Part shown: positions 14,523-23,186 of the stretch, one piece after another | Layout of the letters: every line of letters starts with the position of its first letter | Position numbering within the stretch: the stretch's first letter is position 1 | Origin: Calditrichia bacterium | Lineage (GTDB): Bacteria > Calditrichota > Calditrichia > Calditrichales > Calditrichaceae | Assembly: GCA_026983775.1 (NCBI GenBank) | Contig: JALSTK010000129.1 | Location: forward strand, 1-42,955 | Length of the DNA stretch: 42,955 nucleotides | Direction: 5' to 3' | Made by a program: the position numbers and the translations under genes | The notes under the pieces: model-generated | Databases searched by the model: none | What the model was told of the DNA's origin: nothing | The model's input: only the letters and a program-made list of their open reading frames with translations

Positions 14523-15824
14523 ATAGGAACGGTATTAAAAAAAGAGCGTCATTCCAGGCGCAGAGAGATATTCGCCTGGACCCTGTATGATTTCGCCAAT
14601 ACAGCCTATAGTGTCATCGTGGTTACGGTGGTTTATGCGGTTTATTTTAAACAGTATATTGTCGGCGATTTTCGGATGAATTTCTTCGGTTTGGAACGGA
14701 ATCCCGGAGATCTGTTCTGGGGGCTGGGCGGAGCCCTCTCCATGTTGTTTGTCGGTTTGACCTCTCCCTTTATCGGAGCCATCGCCGACTATAGCAACAA
14801 AAAAAAATACTTTCTTCTTTCCTATTCATCCGTTTGTATCATAGCCACTATCTCGCTCTATTTTTTAAGTTCGGGAATGATCTGGCAGGGTGTCCTGCTT
14901 TTTATCATCGGCAATATCGGTTTTGAGGGTGCGATTGTCTTTTACAATGCTTTTTTGCCGCAAATTAGCAATACGGATAATATCGGTAAAATTTCGGGCT
15001 ATGGATTTGCCCTGGGTTATGTGGGCTCATTGGTTTCGTTGCTGATCGCCATGCCTTACGCAAATCTGGCCTTTGCCCGCCACGATCTTTCCCTGATGCG
15101 GCCGACCTTTATTTGGGCCGGACTCTTTTTCCTCTCCTTTTCCCTGCCTTTCTATATCTTTGTAAAAGAAAAAAAAGGAATTGTTGAACACCAAAAGCAA
15201 TCGATACTAAAAGGGTACCGGCGTACTAAAGCCACTTTAAAACGCATCCGTGAATTCCCTCAAATCACTAATTTTTTACTGGCCTATTTTATTTATATTG
15301 ACGGAGTGAATACAGTTATTTATTTTAGTGGTATCTATGCCAGTGATACGCTTGGTTTTTCACTGAAAGAAGTAATCCAGTTCTTTGCCATTGTTCAGGC
15401 TTCGGCTATTTCGGGTTCCTATATCTTTGGATTTTTGACGGATAAACTGGGGCCGAAAAAGACGATCGGCCTGACTCTGATTCTCTGGATGGTTGTAACC
15501 GTCGGAGGCTTTTTGGCCCGGGATGCAACGGCTTTTTATCTGGTAGGTCTGATCGCAGGGGTTGCCATGGGCTCTTCGCAATCTGCCAGTCGCGCCATGA
15601 TGGGCAGGCTTATGCCGAAAGGCATGGAAGCCGAATTCTTCGGGTTTTATGCGTTGACCGGTAAGTTCTCTGCCATTCTGGGACCCCTCCTTTTCGGCTT
15701 GACTTCGACCATAACCAATAGTCAGCGCGTCGCGGTTTTATCGGTGCTGGTATTCTTTATTACAGGATTTGTTCTTCTGCGTCGTGTAAATGAAAACATA
15801 ACATATAAAAATGTGGCTCTTTAG
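14523..15824 (+). CDS. MFS transporter of the UMF1 family, apparent ATA start
   Basis: Inner-membrane major facilitator with about 12 TM segments. The UMF1 (Atg22-like) hallmark is complete: REIFAWTLYDFANTAYSVIV at the start of TM1 and later FIWAGLFFLSFSLPF. The substrate of the family is uncertain. The frame is open only from 14493 and has no ATG, GTG or TTG until a GTG at 14619, which would delete most of TM1. The only sensible site is ATA at 14523, 8 bases after AGAAGGGG, giving 433 residues, the family's length. Either this is a real AUA start or an ATG changed by one base. The 3' end overlaps the following histidine kinase by 14 bases, so the two are coupled. Confidence 0.8.
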   Translation: MGTVLKKERHSRRREIFAWTLYDFANTAYSVIVVTVVYAVYFKQYIVGDFRMNFFGLERNPGDLFWGLGGALSMLFVGLTSPFIGAIADYSNKKKYFLLSYSSVCIIATISLYFLSSGMIWQGVLLFIIGNIGFEGAIVFYNAFLPQISNTDNIGKISGYGFALGYVGSLVSLLIAMPYANLAFARHDLSLMRPTFIWAGLFFLSFSLPFYIFVKEKKGIVEHQKQSILKGYRRTKATLKRIREFPQITNFLLAYFIYIDGVNTVIYFSGIYASDTLGFSLKEVIQFFAIVQASAISGSYIFGFLTDKLGPKKTIGLTLILWMVVTVGGFLARDATAFYLVGLIAGVAMGSSQSASRAMMGRLMPKGMEAEFFGFYALTGKFSAILGPLLFGLTSTITNSQRVAVLSVLVFFITGFVLLRRVNENITYKNVAL

Positions 15825-18800
15825 AAAAAAACAAAAAAATTCGGTTAAATCCGAAGAAAAACGGACACTGGGGAACATATGGAGCTATTACCCGAATGCC
15901 CGTTTCGGGATATTCCGCCGGGTTCTGATTTCATTCCTTCTGCTCTCTGTAATCCCTCTAATTATTCTTGGTGCGTACACTCTGCATAAAATTGACCGGG
16001 TAGGGACACAGATTTCCAGAGAGGCTACCCAGTCCCTGAACCGTAAAATTCGTGATGCTCTGGAATTGCAGGCTGTTTTGACCGCCCGGTCGGTATCTCA
16101 ATTTTTACAGCAACGAATAAAAGATATTCATGAATTAAGTATGATTCCCAGAACCAATGAATCCTATCTTCATTTTTCGAAGCAATATCAGAGTGAGATC
16201 TGGGTGCGGGTGGGTACGAACCGCAATCCCGAAGAAGTGCATCAGTTTATCCCCCTTTTTAAAGAGGTGGAGTTTATAGATGCCAAGGGGAATCAACGCA
16301 TTAAAATAAAAGAGGATCAAATTGTACCTGAAAAAGATTTAAGAAATATCAGCCGGCCGCAAAATACGACCTATCGGTGCGAAAATTATTTCAATGAAGC
16401 CAAAAAACTCGCTCCCGGGAAAGTCTATGTCTCTCATTTAAATGGATTCTATGTAAGTAAACAGGAACAGCTGCAGGGTGTGGAACGGGTGGAAGATGCC
16501 GTGCAAGGGAAAAAATACGATGGAGTAATTCGCTTCGCCACTCCGGTCTATGCTCACAAAAAATTGATCGGGGTTCTTGCCCTCGGCCTCGATCACCGCC
16601 ATCTTATGGAATTCACGCAACATATTTTACCGAACCAAAAAGAAACCGTTGTCTTTCCCAGTTATTATTCGGGTAACTATGCCTTCATGTTCGATGATCA
16701 GGGCTGGATCATAACCCATCCGAAATTTTGGGATATTCGAGGTTTTGATAAGAAGGGCAAGTTGGTTGCTGCATATACACGTCACAGTACGGAAGAAGAT
16801 ATACAAAGGGGACGCATTCCCTTTAATCTGGATAGTGCTGCCTTTGTTCATCAAAACTATCCTTTCGTTGCCCGGCAGGTAAGAAACGGATTTTCAGGAT
16901 CGGTCATCACGACCAATGTGGGGGGTACGACAAAAATAATGGCCTATGCGCCTATACAGTTTAATGCCGGACCTTACTATAAATATGGAGTATTCGGTGG
17001 GATAACCATCGGCCTGGAGATTCAAAGTTTCCAGCTTCCCGCCTTTTTCATCGGCAGTTCGATTCATCAGGCGATTACTTTAATGCGTAAGAACTATTTA
17101 TTTATCATCTTGCTTATAGGTCTGCTTAGCCTGGCGGTATCCTGGATGGTCTCCCGTGGAATTACCAATCCCGTTCTGAAAATTGTCGTCGCTGCCCGCG
17201 AACTGGCTTTTGGGGCATCCGGGAAAAGTTTGGAAGTAAATCGAAGGGATGAAATCGGAGTCCTTGCTACGGTTTTCAATTTTATGGCTTATGAACTCGA
17301 TAAGAGCCGGACGGAATTGCTTCGTTCTTACAACCGCCTTCAGGAATCGAAAACGAAAATCGAAAACTATGCCAATGATCTTGAATATCAGATTAAGATA
17401 TTGAAAAGTATTCAGCGCATAAGCAATATACTCGGTAGTACATTCGATATGAATGAGGTCATCGGTTTGATCTTGCAAAATTGTGTTCAGAGTATCGGAT
17501 ATGACCGGGCTATCCTGTATTTGATCGATGAAGAGGGTAAATATCTGGAATGTAAGGATACGTTCGGATTTAGCCCTGAAGGGGATAAAATAGCCAGACG
17601 TTCCCGATATAATCTGGAACGTTTTGATTGTATCGAAACGAAGGTGGCCCGGGATGGTAAAATTGTTTTTGTGGAAGATTTTGAACATTATACTCCGGCC
17701 ACTGCCCTGGATAAGAAAATTCGCCGTTATGGGCGCAGTAATTCTTTTGTATTTATTCCCTTAAAAGTCAAAGAAAAAATAATAGGTATTTTAGGTGCCG
17801 ATAAATTGCGCAGCGAGGAAACAATAACCGAGATAGATATCAATTCCTTGCAGATACTGGCCAATCAGGCCTCCCGTGTTATTGAAAGTACCCGACTCTA
17901 TCACCAAATAGTACGACAGAGAAATTTTGTGGAAGATGTACTTCGTAATATGGTGAATGGGGTCATGACCATCAGTACGGAAGGGGTGATTACGAGTATC
18001 AATCGAGCCGCACGTTCTATTTTAGGAGTAACAAAAGCCGGTGCCCGGGGCAAACGCGTCTGGGATGTGTTTAGTGCCAATAAAAAGGAGATGCAGAACA
18101 TTCAGCAGGTTTTGCTGGACCATGGTTTTTATCACGGATATAATCTGCATTTTTATGGAGCGGGACAGGATAAGTATCTGACGGTACATGCTTCGGTGAT
18201 GAATGCCGGCAGGGATGGAAGGGGCGAATCTATCGTTATTATTGAGGATGTTACGGATAGAAAATATTTGGACGAGCATTTGCAACGTGTCGAACGACTG
18301 GCCTCCCTGGGCCGCTTTGCGGCCGGAATTGCCCATGAAATACGTAATCCGCTTACCGGTCTCAGCCTGTTTTTGGATGACCTGCACGATAAGATATCAT
18401 CCGAACCGGAAATAGCCACCATGGTCTCCATGGCTCTCAATGAGATCGAGCGGCTGGAAAATCTGACTCATGAAGTTTTAAACTACGCCAACCCGCAAAA
18501 AGGAAAATATCATGCTGTAAACATCAATGAACTCATTACCAGTACCTTACAATTTGTTGCCAAGCAGTGTAAGGATGCGAACATCACGGTGGAAAGGGAA
18601 CTGGATGAAACCTTGCGTCCTCTCTGGATAGATGCTGAAAAAATTAGGCAGGCGCTTTTGAATATTTTTTTAAATGCCATTCAGGCAATGAAACAGGGGG
18701 GCAAGCTCATCGTACGTACGGAAAATATAGAAAAAACGATTGCCGAGTATCGATTCCAATTACCAAACATTCCTCCCGTGCACCACTGGGTTCGAATCAG

Positions 18801-19026
18801 CATAAAGGATACGGGGCCGGGGATACCTAAAAAAGACCGTGAACGAATTTTCGAGCCCTTCTTCACAAAATATAAGGACGGAACGGGTTTGGGACTGTCT
18901 ACTACCCAAACCATTATTGAGGAACATAAGGGACAGATACAGGTCAAGGGAAAGGTCGGACAGGGTTCCGTTTTTGTAATTACTCTGCCTGCCGGTAAAA
19001 TTGAGAAGATGACTTTAGTTGAATAG
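15811..19026 (+). CDS. Membrane sensor histidine kinase (Cache-like, HAMP, GAF, PAS)
   Basis: A 1071-residue inner-membrane kinase. TM1 is at about 40-60. A large periplasmic sensor, about 60-415, looks like a double Cache domain. TM2 is about 427-448, HAMP about 449-505, a coiled coil about 505-545, GAF about 545-700 and PAS about 705-815. HisKA carries His842 in GIAHEIRNPLTG, and the catalytic domain includes DTGPGI, EPFFTK and GTGLGLS. The Cache-type sensor fits binding of a small periplasmic solute. It overlaps the MFS gene by 14 bases and is followed after 8 bases by an NtrC-family regulator, its clear partner. Domain limits are approximate. Confidence 0.9.
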   Translation: MWLFRKKQKNSVKSEEKRTLGNIWSYYPNARFGIFRRVLISFLLLSVIPLIILGAYTLHKIDRVGTQISREATQSLNRKIRDALELQAVLTARSVSQFLQQRIKDIHELSMIPRTNESYLHFSKQYQSEIWVRVGTNRNPEEVHQFIPLFKEVEFIDAKGNQRIKIKEDQIVPEKDLRNISRPQNTTYRCENYFNEAKKLAPGKVYVSHLNGFYVSKQEQLQGVERVEDAVQGKKYDGVIRFATPVYAHKKLIGVLALGLDHRHLMEFTQHILPNQKETVVFPSYYSGNYAFMFDDQGWIITHPKFWDIRGFDKKGKLVAAYTRHSTEEDIQRGRIPFNLDSAAFVHQNYPFVARQVRNGFSGSVITTNVGGTTKIMAYAPIQFNAGPYYKYGVFGGITIGLEIQSFQLPAFFIGSSIHQAITLMRKNYLFIILLIGLLSLAVSWMVSRGITNPVLKIVVAARELAFGASGKSLEVNRRDEIGVLATVFNFMAYELDKSRTELLRSYNRLQESKTKIENYANDLEYQIKILKSIQRISNILGSTFDMNEVIGLILQNCVQSIGYDRAILYLIDEEGKYLECKDTFGFSPEGDKIARRSRYNLERFDCIETKVARDGKIVFVEDFEHYTPATALDKKIRRYGRSNSFVFIPLKVKEKIIGILGADKLRSEETITEIDINSLQILANQASRVIESTRLYHQIVRQRNFVEDVLRNMVNGVMTISTEGVITSINRAARSILGVTKAGARGKRVWDVFSANKKEMQNIQQVLLDHGFYHGYNLHFYGAGQDKYLTVHASVMNAGRDGRGESIVIIEDVTDRKYLDEHLQRVERLASLGRFAAGIAHEIRNPLTGLSLFLDDLHDKISSEPEIATMVSMALNEIERLENLTHEVLNYANPQKGKYHAVNINELITSTLQFVAKQCKDANITVERELDETLRPLWIDAEKIRQALLNIFLNAIQAMKQGGKLIVRTENIEKTIAEYRFQLPNIPPVHHWVRISIKDTGPGIPKKDRERIFEPFFTKYKDGTGLGLSTTQTIIEEHKGQIQVKGKVGQGSVFVITLPAGKIEKMTLVE

Positions 19027-19034
19027 GAGATTTC

Positions 19035-20420
19035 GTGCAAAATAAGAATATTTTAATTGTTGATGATGAAGAATTCATTCGCCTCAATCTGAAACGGATA
19101 TTCAAAGAAGATCACTACAAAGTATTTTTGGAAAGTGAGGGCCGGCCTGCGATTCGAACCGTCCAAAATGAAGATATCGATCTGGCGTTATTGGATTTAA
19201 ATTTACCGGACATGTCCGGATTGGAAATATTAAAAGAATTCAAAAAGATAAAACCGGACCTTTTAGTGATCATTATTACCGGTTATGCCTCGGTAGAATC
19301 GGCCGTTGAAGCACTTAAATTGGGAGCCTATGATTATATAAAAAAGCCTTTTAAGGCGGATGCTATTCGCCTGATTGCCCGTCTGGCGCTGGAAACCCAG
19401 GTTCTGAAAAAGAAAGTAAAGAATTTGCAAAAGCAGCAAGCGGATATCGGCATTGATACCATCCTCGGCAAAAGTGAAGCCATTCATAAAGTAAAACAAC
19501 AAATCCTGGAATTTGCCAAATTTGATTCGGAAACCGTGTTGATAACCGGTGAGAGCGGATCCGGAAAAGAGTTGGTTGCTAAAGCTCTTCACCATCTAAG
19601 CCCGCGTAAGGAACAATCTTTTATCGAAATCAATTGCGCCTCTATACCGGAGACCTTGTTGGAGAGTGAATTGTTCGGCTATGAAAAAGGAGCCTTTACC
19701 GACGCCAAGCAACGTAAGATGGGCTTATTCGAACGCGCCGACGGAGGGACTCTTTTCCTCGATGAGATCGGGGAGATGACTTTGTCTCTACAGGCTAAAT
19801 TGCTGCGCATTATAGAGAACAAGAAGATTCGCCGTCTCGGTTCAACCGAAGATCGGGAAATCAACGTTCGTATTATTGCCGCCACCAATAAAAATTTTAA
19901 GGAAGCTCTTTCCAAAAAGGAATTTCGTGAAGATTTGTATTACCGTTTGAATGTGCTTCGTTTGGATTTACCCCCTCTGCGCGACAGGGGAAATGATATT
20001 TTGGATTTTGCCCATTCCTTCCTTGAAAGTTTTAACCGCAAGTTTAATAAAAACATCAAAGGATTCAGCGAAGAAGCCGAAATGATCCTGCTGCAATATG
20101 ATTGGCCCGGCAATGTACGTGAGTTGAAAAATATGGTAGAACGCATATGTATTTTGCAGAAGGAACCCATAATTGAGGCCGGCCATCTTCCCGCAGAATT
20201 GCTGAAAGAATCTGTGGCTAGACCTCTGAATATTTGTGATGAATTGTTTGAGAATAAAAACCTGACTTTAGATGAAGTATTACGGGAAACAGAGATTACC
20301 ATCCTTAAGAGGGCTTTTCTACTCAGCGGCCGGAATACCAGTAAAACGGCCCGTTTGTTGAAAATTCCCCGCGAGACTTTACGCTATAAATTAACAAAGT
20401 ATGAAATTGGTGAAAATTGA
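19035..20420 (+). CDS. NtrC-family sigma-54-dependent response regulator
   Basis: A 461-residue activator. The receiver (1-120) has Asp10/Asp11, phospho-acceptor Asp54 and Lys104. The AAA+ domain (about 143-370) has Walker A GESGSGKE (172-179), the sigma-54 contact loop as GAFTDA (219-224) where the classic form is GAFTGA, and Walker B GGTLFLDEIGEM. A C-terminal Fis-type helix-turn-helix ends the protein (NTSKTARLLKIPRETLRYKL). GAFTDA also occurs in other FCB activators as far as I recall, so it should be functional. GTG start with AGGAG upstream. A sigma-54 promoter lies about 100 bases downstream, before the porin, making that its likely target. Confidence 0.95.
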   Translation: MQNKNILIVDDEEFIRLNLKRIFKEDHYKVFLESEGRPAIRTVQNEDIDLALLDLNLPDMSGLEILKEFKKIKPDLLVIIITGYASVESAVEALKLGAYDYIKKPFKADAIRLIARLALETQVLKKKVKNLQKQQADIGIDTILGKSEAIHKVKQQILEFAKFDSETVLITGESGSGKELVAKALHHLSPRKEQSFIEINCASIPETLLESELFGYEKGAFTDAKQRKMGLFERADGGTLFLDEIGEMTLSLQAKLLRIIENKKIRRLGSTEDREINVRIIAATNKNFKEALSKKEFREDLYYRLNVLRLDLPPLRDRGNDILDFAHSFLESFNRKFNKNIKGFSEEAEMILLQYDWPGNVRELKNMVERICILQKEPIIEAGHLPAELLKESVARPLNICDELFENKNLTLDEVLRETEITILKRAFLLSGRNTSKTARLLKIPRETLRYKLTKYEIGEN

Positions 20421-20516
20421 CCGTTTTTCACTGATTTCCGCCACCGCAGTCTTTACTTTTTATCCGTATTTATTAATAATCCTGCCTAAGTTCAATATTT
20501 GACCTACATCACAATT

Positions 20517-20533
20517 TGGCACATCAATTGCTA
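20517..20533 (+). promoter_or_regulatory. Sigma-54 (RpoN) promoter upstream of the porin gene
   Basis: TGGCACATCAATTGCTA contains the -24 element (TGGCAC, 20517-20522) and -12 element (TTGC, 20528-20531). The GG and GC dinucleotides are exactly 12 bases apart, as sigma-54 requires. It lies about 65 bases before the porin start and 96 after the NtrC-family gene. An upstream activator site is not certain; a weak pair ACTG (20430-20433) and CAGT (20447-20450) is the only candidate I noticed. Confidence 0.85.
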
Positions 20534-20596
20534 ATTTTATGGCATTAATTCCTAACTCAAATCCACTTAAACCAAATTACTTTACGAGGAGGTTTT

Positions 20597-21688
20597 ATGA
20601 AAAAGCTATTCACTTTTTTAATGGTGATGGTATTTGCCGGAAGTCTGTTTGCGCAAATTACCTTTACGGGAAGTGCCCAGGTCCGTCCCAGATTGGACAC
20701 AAAGGATTGGGGCGGTTATGGCAAAACGGGTACAAAAACAGGGTTGGATCATCAGTCGGATATGTACTATATGTATCGCTTCCGGATTAATGTGGCGGCC
20801 AAGATCGGTGGCGGCTGGTACGCCAAAGCCCGCTTGGCTCATTACGGTTATGCCGAATACGGTTTCACCAGCGGCCTGGGAATGGGACCGAAATTGGGCG
20901 GTGATCTTGACGTAACGGCTAAACCCTCTCTTGCTTTTACTCAAATGTTTCTTGGGTACAAATCGGATAAATGGGGGTTTATGGGTGGTCAGATTCCTAT
21001 GAACGGCCTGGCTAATCCCATGCTGGACGTCCATTATTATCCCTTTAAGATGATTGATATTCCATGGACGATTTACGGTCTGGGCAGCCATTTCGGTTTC
21101 GCCGGATTTGTGAAGGCCGGACCCGGAAAATTGAATATTACGGCTACAAAAGATGCTAATAATTTGACTAAAGAGAACGTAGACGGTACAAAACCAACCG
21201 ATTTACACGATACTTACAGCTTCGGTTTTAATTATGAATTTAAAGTAGCCGGTTTTGCTCTGCAACCGGCGTTGTATTATGCCTGGGCCGATAAGGATAT
21301 TGCCGCCCCTATGACTTATGGCGTAAATGCAAAAACTCCGAAATTTTCCGGTTTTACTTTTGGGGCAACCGCAGCCATGACCAGTAATTCTGTTGATCAT
21401 ACTTTTAAATATGACGGTTCTTTCTTCCGCTTAAAAGTCGACGGAAAGCTGGGTCCCGGGGCGATCAGCGCCTGGTATGATATGGCCAAAAGAACCGACA
21501 AAGGGGTAACGGATGTTGATACGGATTACAGCTATCTGTGGTTGATGTACAAATATAAAGTGTATAGTGGTGACCATGGATTGGTCTTGATAGCACCGAG
21601 ATGGCGTATGATAAAAGAATCGATCAGCAATGTTAAGGATTATACACGTAACAAGATCGAATGCCTGGTCATCGTAAAATTTAAATAA
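20597..21688 (+). CDS. Outer-membrane porin-like beta-barrel protein
   Basis: A 363-residue protein with a clear signal peptide (MKKLFTFLMVMVFAGSLFAQ, probably cleaved after the Ala-Gln region). The mature part is rich in aromatic residues and Gly with alternating strand patterns (GGGWYAKARLAHYGYAEYG, then DYSYLWLMYKYKVYS) and ends in Lys-Phe, a barrel-type C-terminus. I recognise no specific substrate family. GAGGAGG lies before the ATG. With the sigma-54 promoter upstream and the ABC-transporter genes downstream, it is most likely a diffusion channel for the same solute. It is the first gene of the inferred regulon. Confidence 0.8.
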   Translation: MKKLFTFLMVMVFAGSLFAQITFTGSAQVRPRLDTKDWGGYGKTGTKTGLDHQSDMYYMYRFRINVAAKIGGGWYAKARLAHYGYAEYGFTSGLGMGPKLGGDLDVTAKPSLAFTQMFLGYKSDKWGFMGGQIPMNGLANPMLDVHYYPFKMIDIPWTIYGLGSHFGFAGFVKAGPGKLNITATKDANNLTKENVDGTKPTDLHDTYSFGFNYEFKVAGFALQPALYYAWADKDIAAPMTYGVNAKTPKFSGFTFGATAAMTSNSVDHTFKYDGSFFRLKVDGKLGPGAISAWYDMAKRTDKGVTDVDTDYSYLWLMYKYKVYSGDHGLVLIAPRWRMIKESISNVKDYTRNKIECLVIVKFK

Positions 21689-21707
21689 TAAACCTAATTA
21701 AATTATT

Positions 21708-21730
21708 GGGGTTGCTTTTCTAAGCACCCC
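21708..21730 (+). terminator. Possible attenuating hairpin between porin and binding-protein genes
   Basis: GGGGTTGC (21708-21715) pairs with GCACCCC (21724-21730) with one bulged T, around an 8-base loop. The following CTATTTCATT is not a true T-tract. It may be a weak terminator that lets the porin be made in excess, or an RNA-stabilising 3' end. Confidence 0.45.
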
Positions 21731-21773
21731 CTATTTCATTCTTGTTGGATGTAACAAGAAAGGAAGCGTTAAA

Positions 21774-23018
21774 ATGAAATATATTAAAACTTTGCTCATC
21801 CTGATTTTAACCGCGGCCCTTATGATAGGTATCAACGGCTGTGGTAAAAAGGGGCATCCGCAACTTAAGGTGGGTGTGTTGCTGCCCTTAACCGGTTCAA
21901 TGGCCAATTTTGGCGAAATGGAACGGAACGCATTTGAATTAGCCAAAGCAAAAATAAATGCCGAACGAGCCAAAGCCGGAATGGATTCCATTCAGTTTAT
22001 TTACGAGGACGACACGGGTAAACCGGATGTGGGTCGCGCCGCTATGGAGAAACTGATCAATGTGAATAAGGTACTGATGGTAACGGGTGGATATAGTTCC
22101 TCCGTAACTTTTACAGCGGCTGCGGTAGCCCAACAATATCGTACACCGTTCCTGGTTAATACGGGTTCCGTAGATAAAATTACCGAACCGGAAGCCTTTA
22201 ATTTAACGACCAATGATGGGGATAAATTTTATATTTACCGGTTAAATCCGCCTGTTTCGGAATATGCTTCCGGGCTGGAAGGACTGCTGGCAGAAGTAGT
22301 AAAACCGAAATCGGTTTTCATCATTCATGAAAACACCGCTTTTGGTACCAAAGGGGCCAAGGCCTTTCAGAAATCAGCCGATAAACTGGGCATCAAGGTG
22401 CTCGGCGTACAATCCTATTCCAGCGGTACGATTGATTTTAAGCCCCTTCTTTCTCAGGTTAAAAAAGCAAATCCCGATTTAGTGTATATGATTTCGTATG
22501 TGATGGATGCGGCACAGATCATGAAACAGGCCCGCGAACTGAATTTAAAGCCGAAACTATTTGTCGGCGCAGGTGCTGGTTTTACCATGCCCGCTTTTAA
22601 AGAAAATGCAGGAGTCGCTTCCCGTCGGGTTTGCTCGGCTACGTTGTGGCATAAAGCCCTTCCTATTAAAGGAGCTAAAGAGTTTAATGATGCTTTTATC
22701 GCTAAATACGGTGGAGATGGGCCCGACTATCATGGCGCCGAAGCTTATTCTGCCGCATTTGTGGTTGACAATGTGCTGAAAAGATGCAAAGGTAAATATG
22801 ATAAAGAAACGGTTAAAAAAGCGCTGGATGCTACCGATATGATGACCGTTTTCGGTCCGGTTAAGTTTCAGGCTTATGGAAAGAAAATTCATCAAAACAA
22901 GATGGCTACCTACGTGGTCCAATGGATTCATGGCGATCTGAAACTGATTTGGCCGAAAAATTTGGCGAACGCTCAGTTTGAATATCCGATCAATTGGGAT
23001 AAAATCTGGGCGGAATAG
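21774..23018 (+). CDS. livK: Branched-chain amino-acid-type substrate-binding lipoprotein
   Basis: A 414-residue periplasmic-binding protein of the LivJ/LivK (Peripla_BP_6) family. The N-terminus has a lipoprotein signal with INGC as the lipobox (Cys24), so it is probably anchored by lipid. LKVGVLLPLTGSMANFGEMERNAFELA is the family start, and a GGYSSSVTFTAAAVAQQY stretch carries substrate contacts. Family members bind Leu/Ile/Val but also amides, urea or aromatic acids, so the ligand is open. AAGGAAG lies ahead of the ATG. It is first of the five transporter genes and is followed by a gap with a long inverted repeat. Confidence 0.9.
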   Translation: MKYIKTLLILILTAALMIGINGCGKKGHPQLKVGVLLPLTGSMANFGEMERNAFELAKAKINAERAKAGMDSIQFIYEDDTGKPDVGRAAMEKLINVNKVLMVTGGYSSSVTFTAAAVAQQYRTPFLVNTGSVDKITEPEAFNLTTNDGDKFYIYRLNPPVSEYASGLEGLLAEVVKPKSVFIIHENTAFGTKGAKAFQKSADKLGIKVLGVQSYSSGTIDFKPLLSQVKKANPDLVYMISYVMDAAQIMKQARELNLKPKLFVGAGAGFTMPAFKENAGVASRRVCSATLWHKALPIKGAKEFNDAFIAKYGGDGPDYHGAEAYSAAFVVDNVLKRCKGKYDKETVKKALDATDMMTVFGPVKFQAYGKKIHQNKMATYVVQWIHGDLKLIWPKNLANAQFEYPINWDKIWAE

Positions 23019-23053
23019 TCATAAGCGATATCAAGGAGGTTAATTAAATAGTA

Positions 23054-23159
23054 CAGAAACCGGATCCTATTCTCCTGGATCCTCGATCACATGCGGAATC
23101 TGTTTAATAGGCTTGAAGATGAAAATTGAATTAAAGAATTATCCGGTTTCTGTTTTTTG
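23054..23159 (+). promoter_or_regulatory. Long inverted repeat with T-tract between livK- and livH-like genes
   Basis: ACAGAAACCGGAT (23054-23066) is perfectly inverted as ATCCGGTTTCTGT (23142-23154), and six T residues (23154-23159) follow. The 75-base interior includes two GGATCC sites. A strong binding-site-like AAGGAGG (23033-23039) precedes it with no ATG/GTG start. The layout suggests an intercistronic terminator or RNA-processing signal that sets binding protein above permease levels. Confidence 0.5.
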
Positions 23160-23186
23160 CGCTGAGCGAAAATGTTGAGGTAAGTA

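Noticed and set aside
17098-17688. Minus-strand frame of 196 codons inside the large histidine kinase
   Set aside because: Antisense to a well-conserved GAF/HAMP coding region and has no recognisable domain.
19035-20420. GAFTDA in place of GAFTGA in the sigma-54 activator
   Set aside because: Seen in other activators as far as I know, and all other motifs are intact; mentioned in the annotation only.
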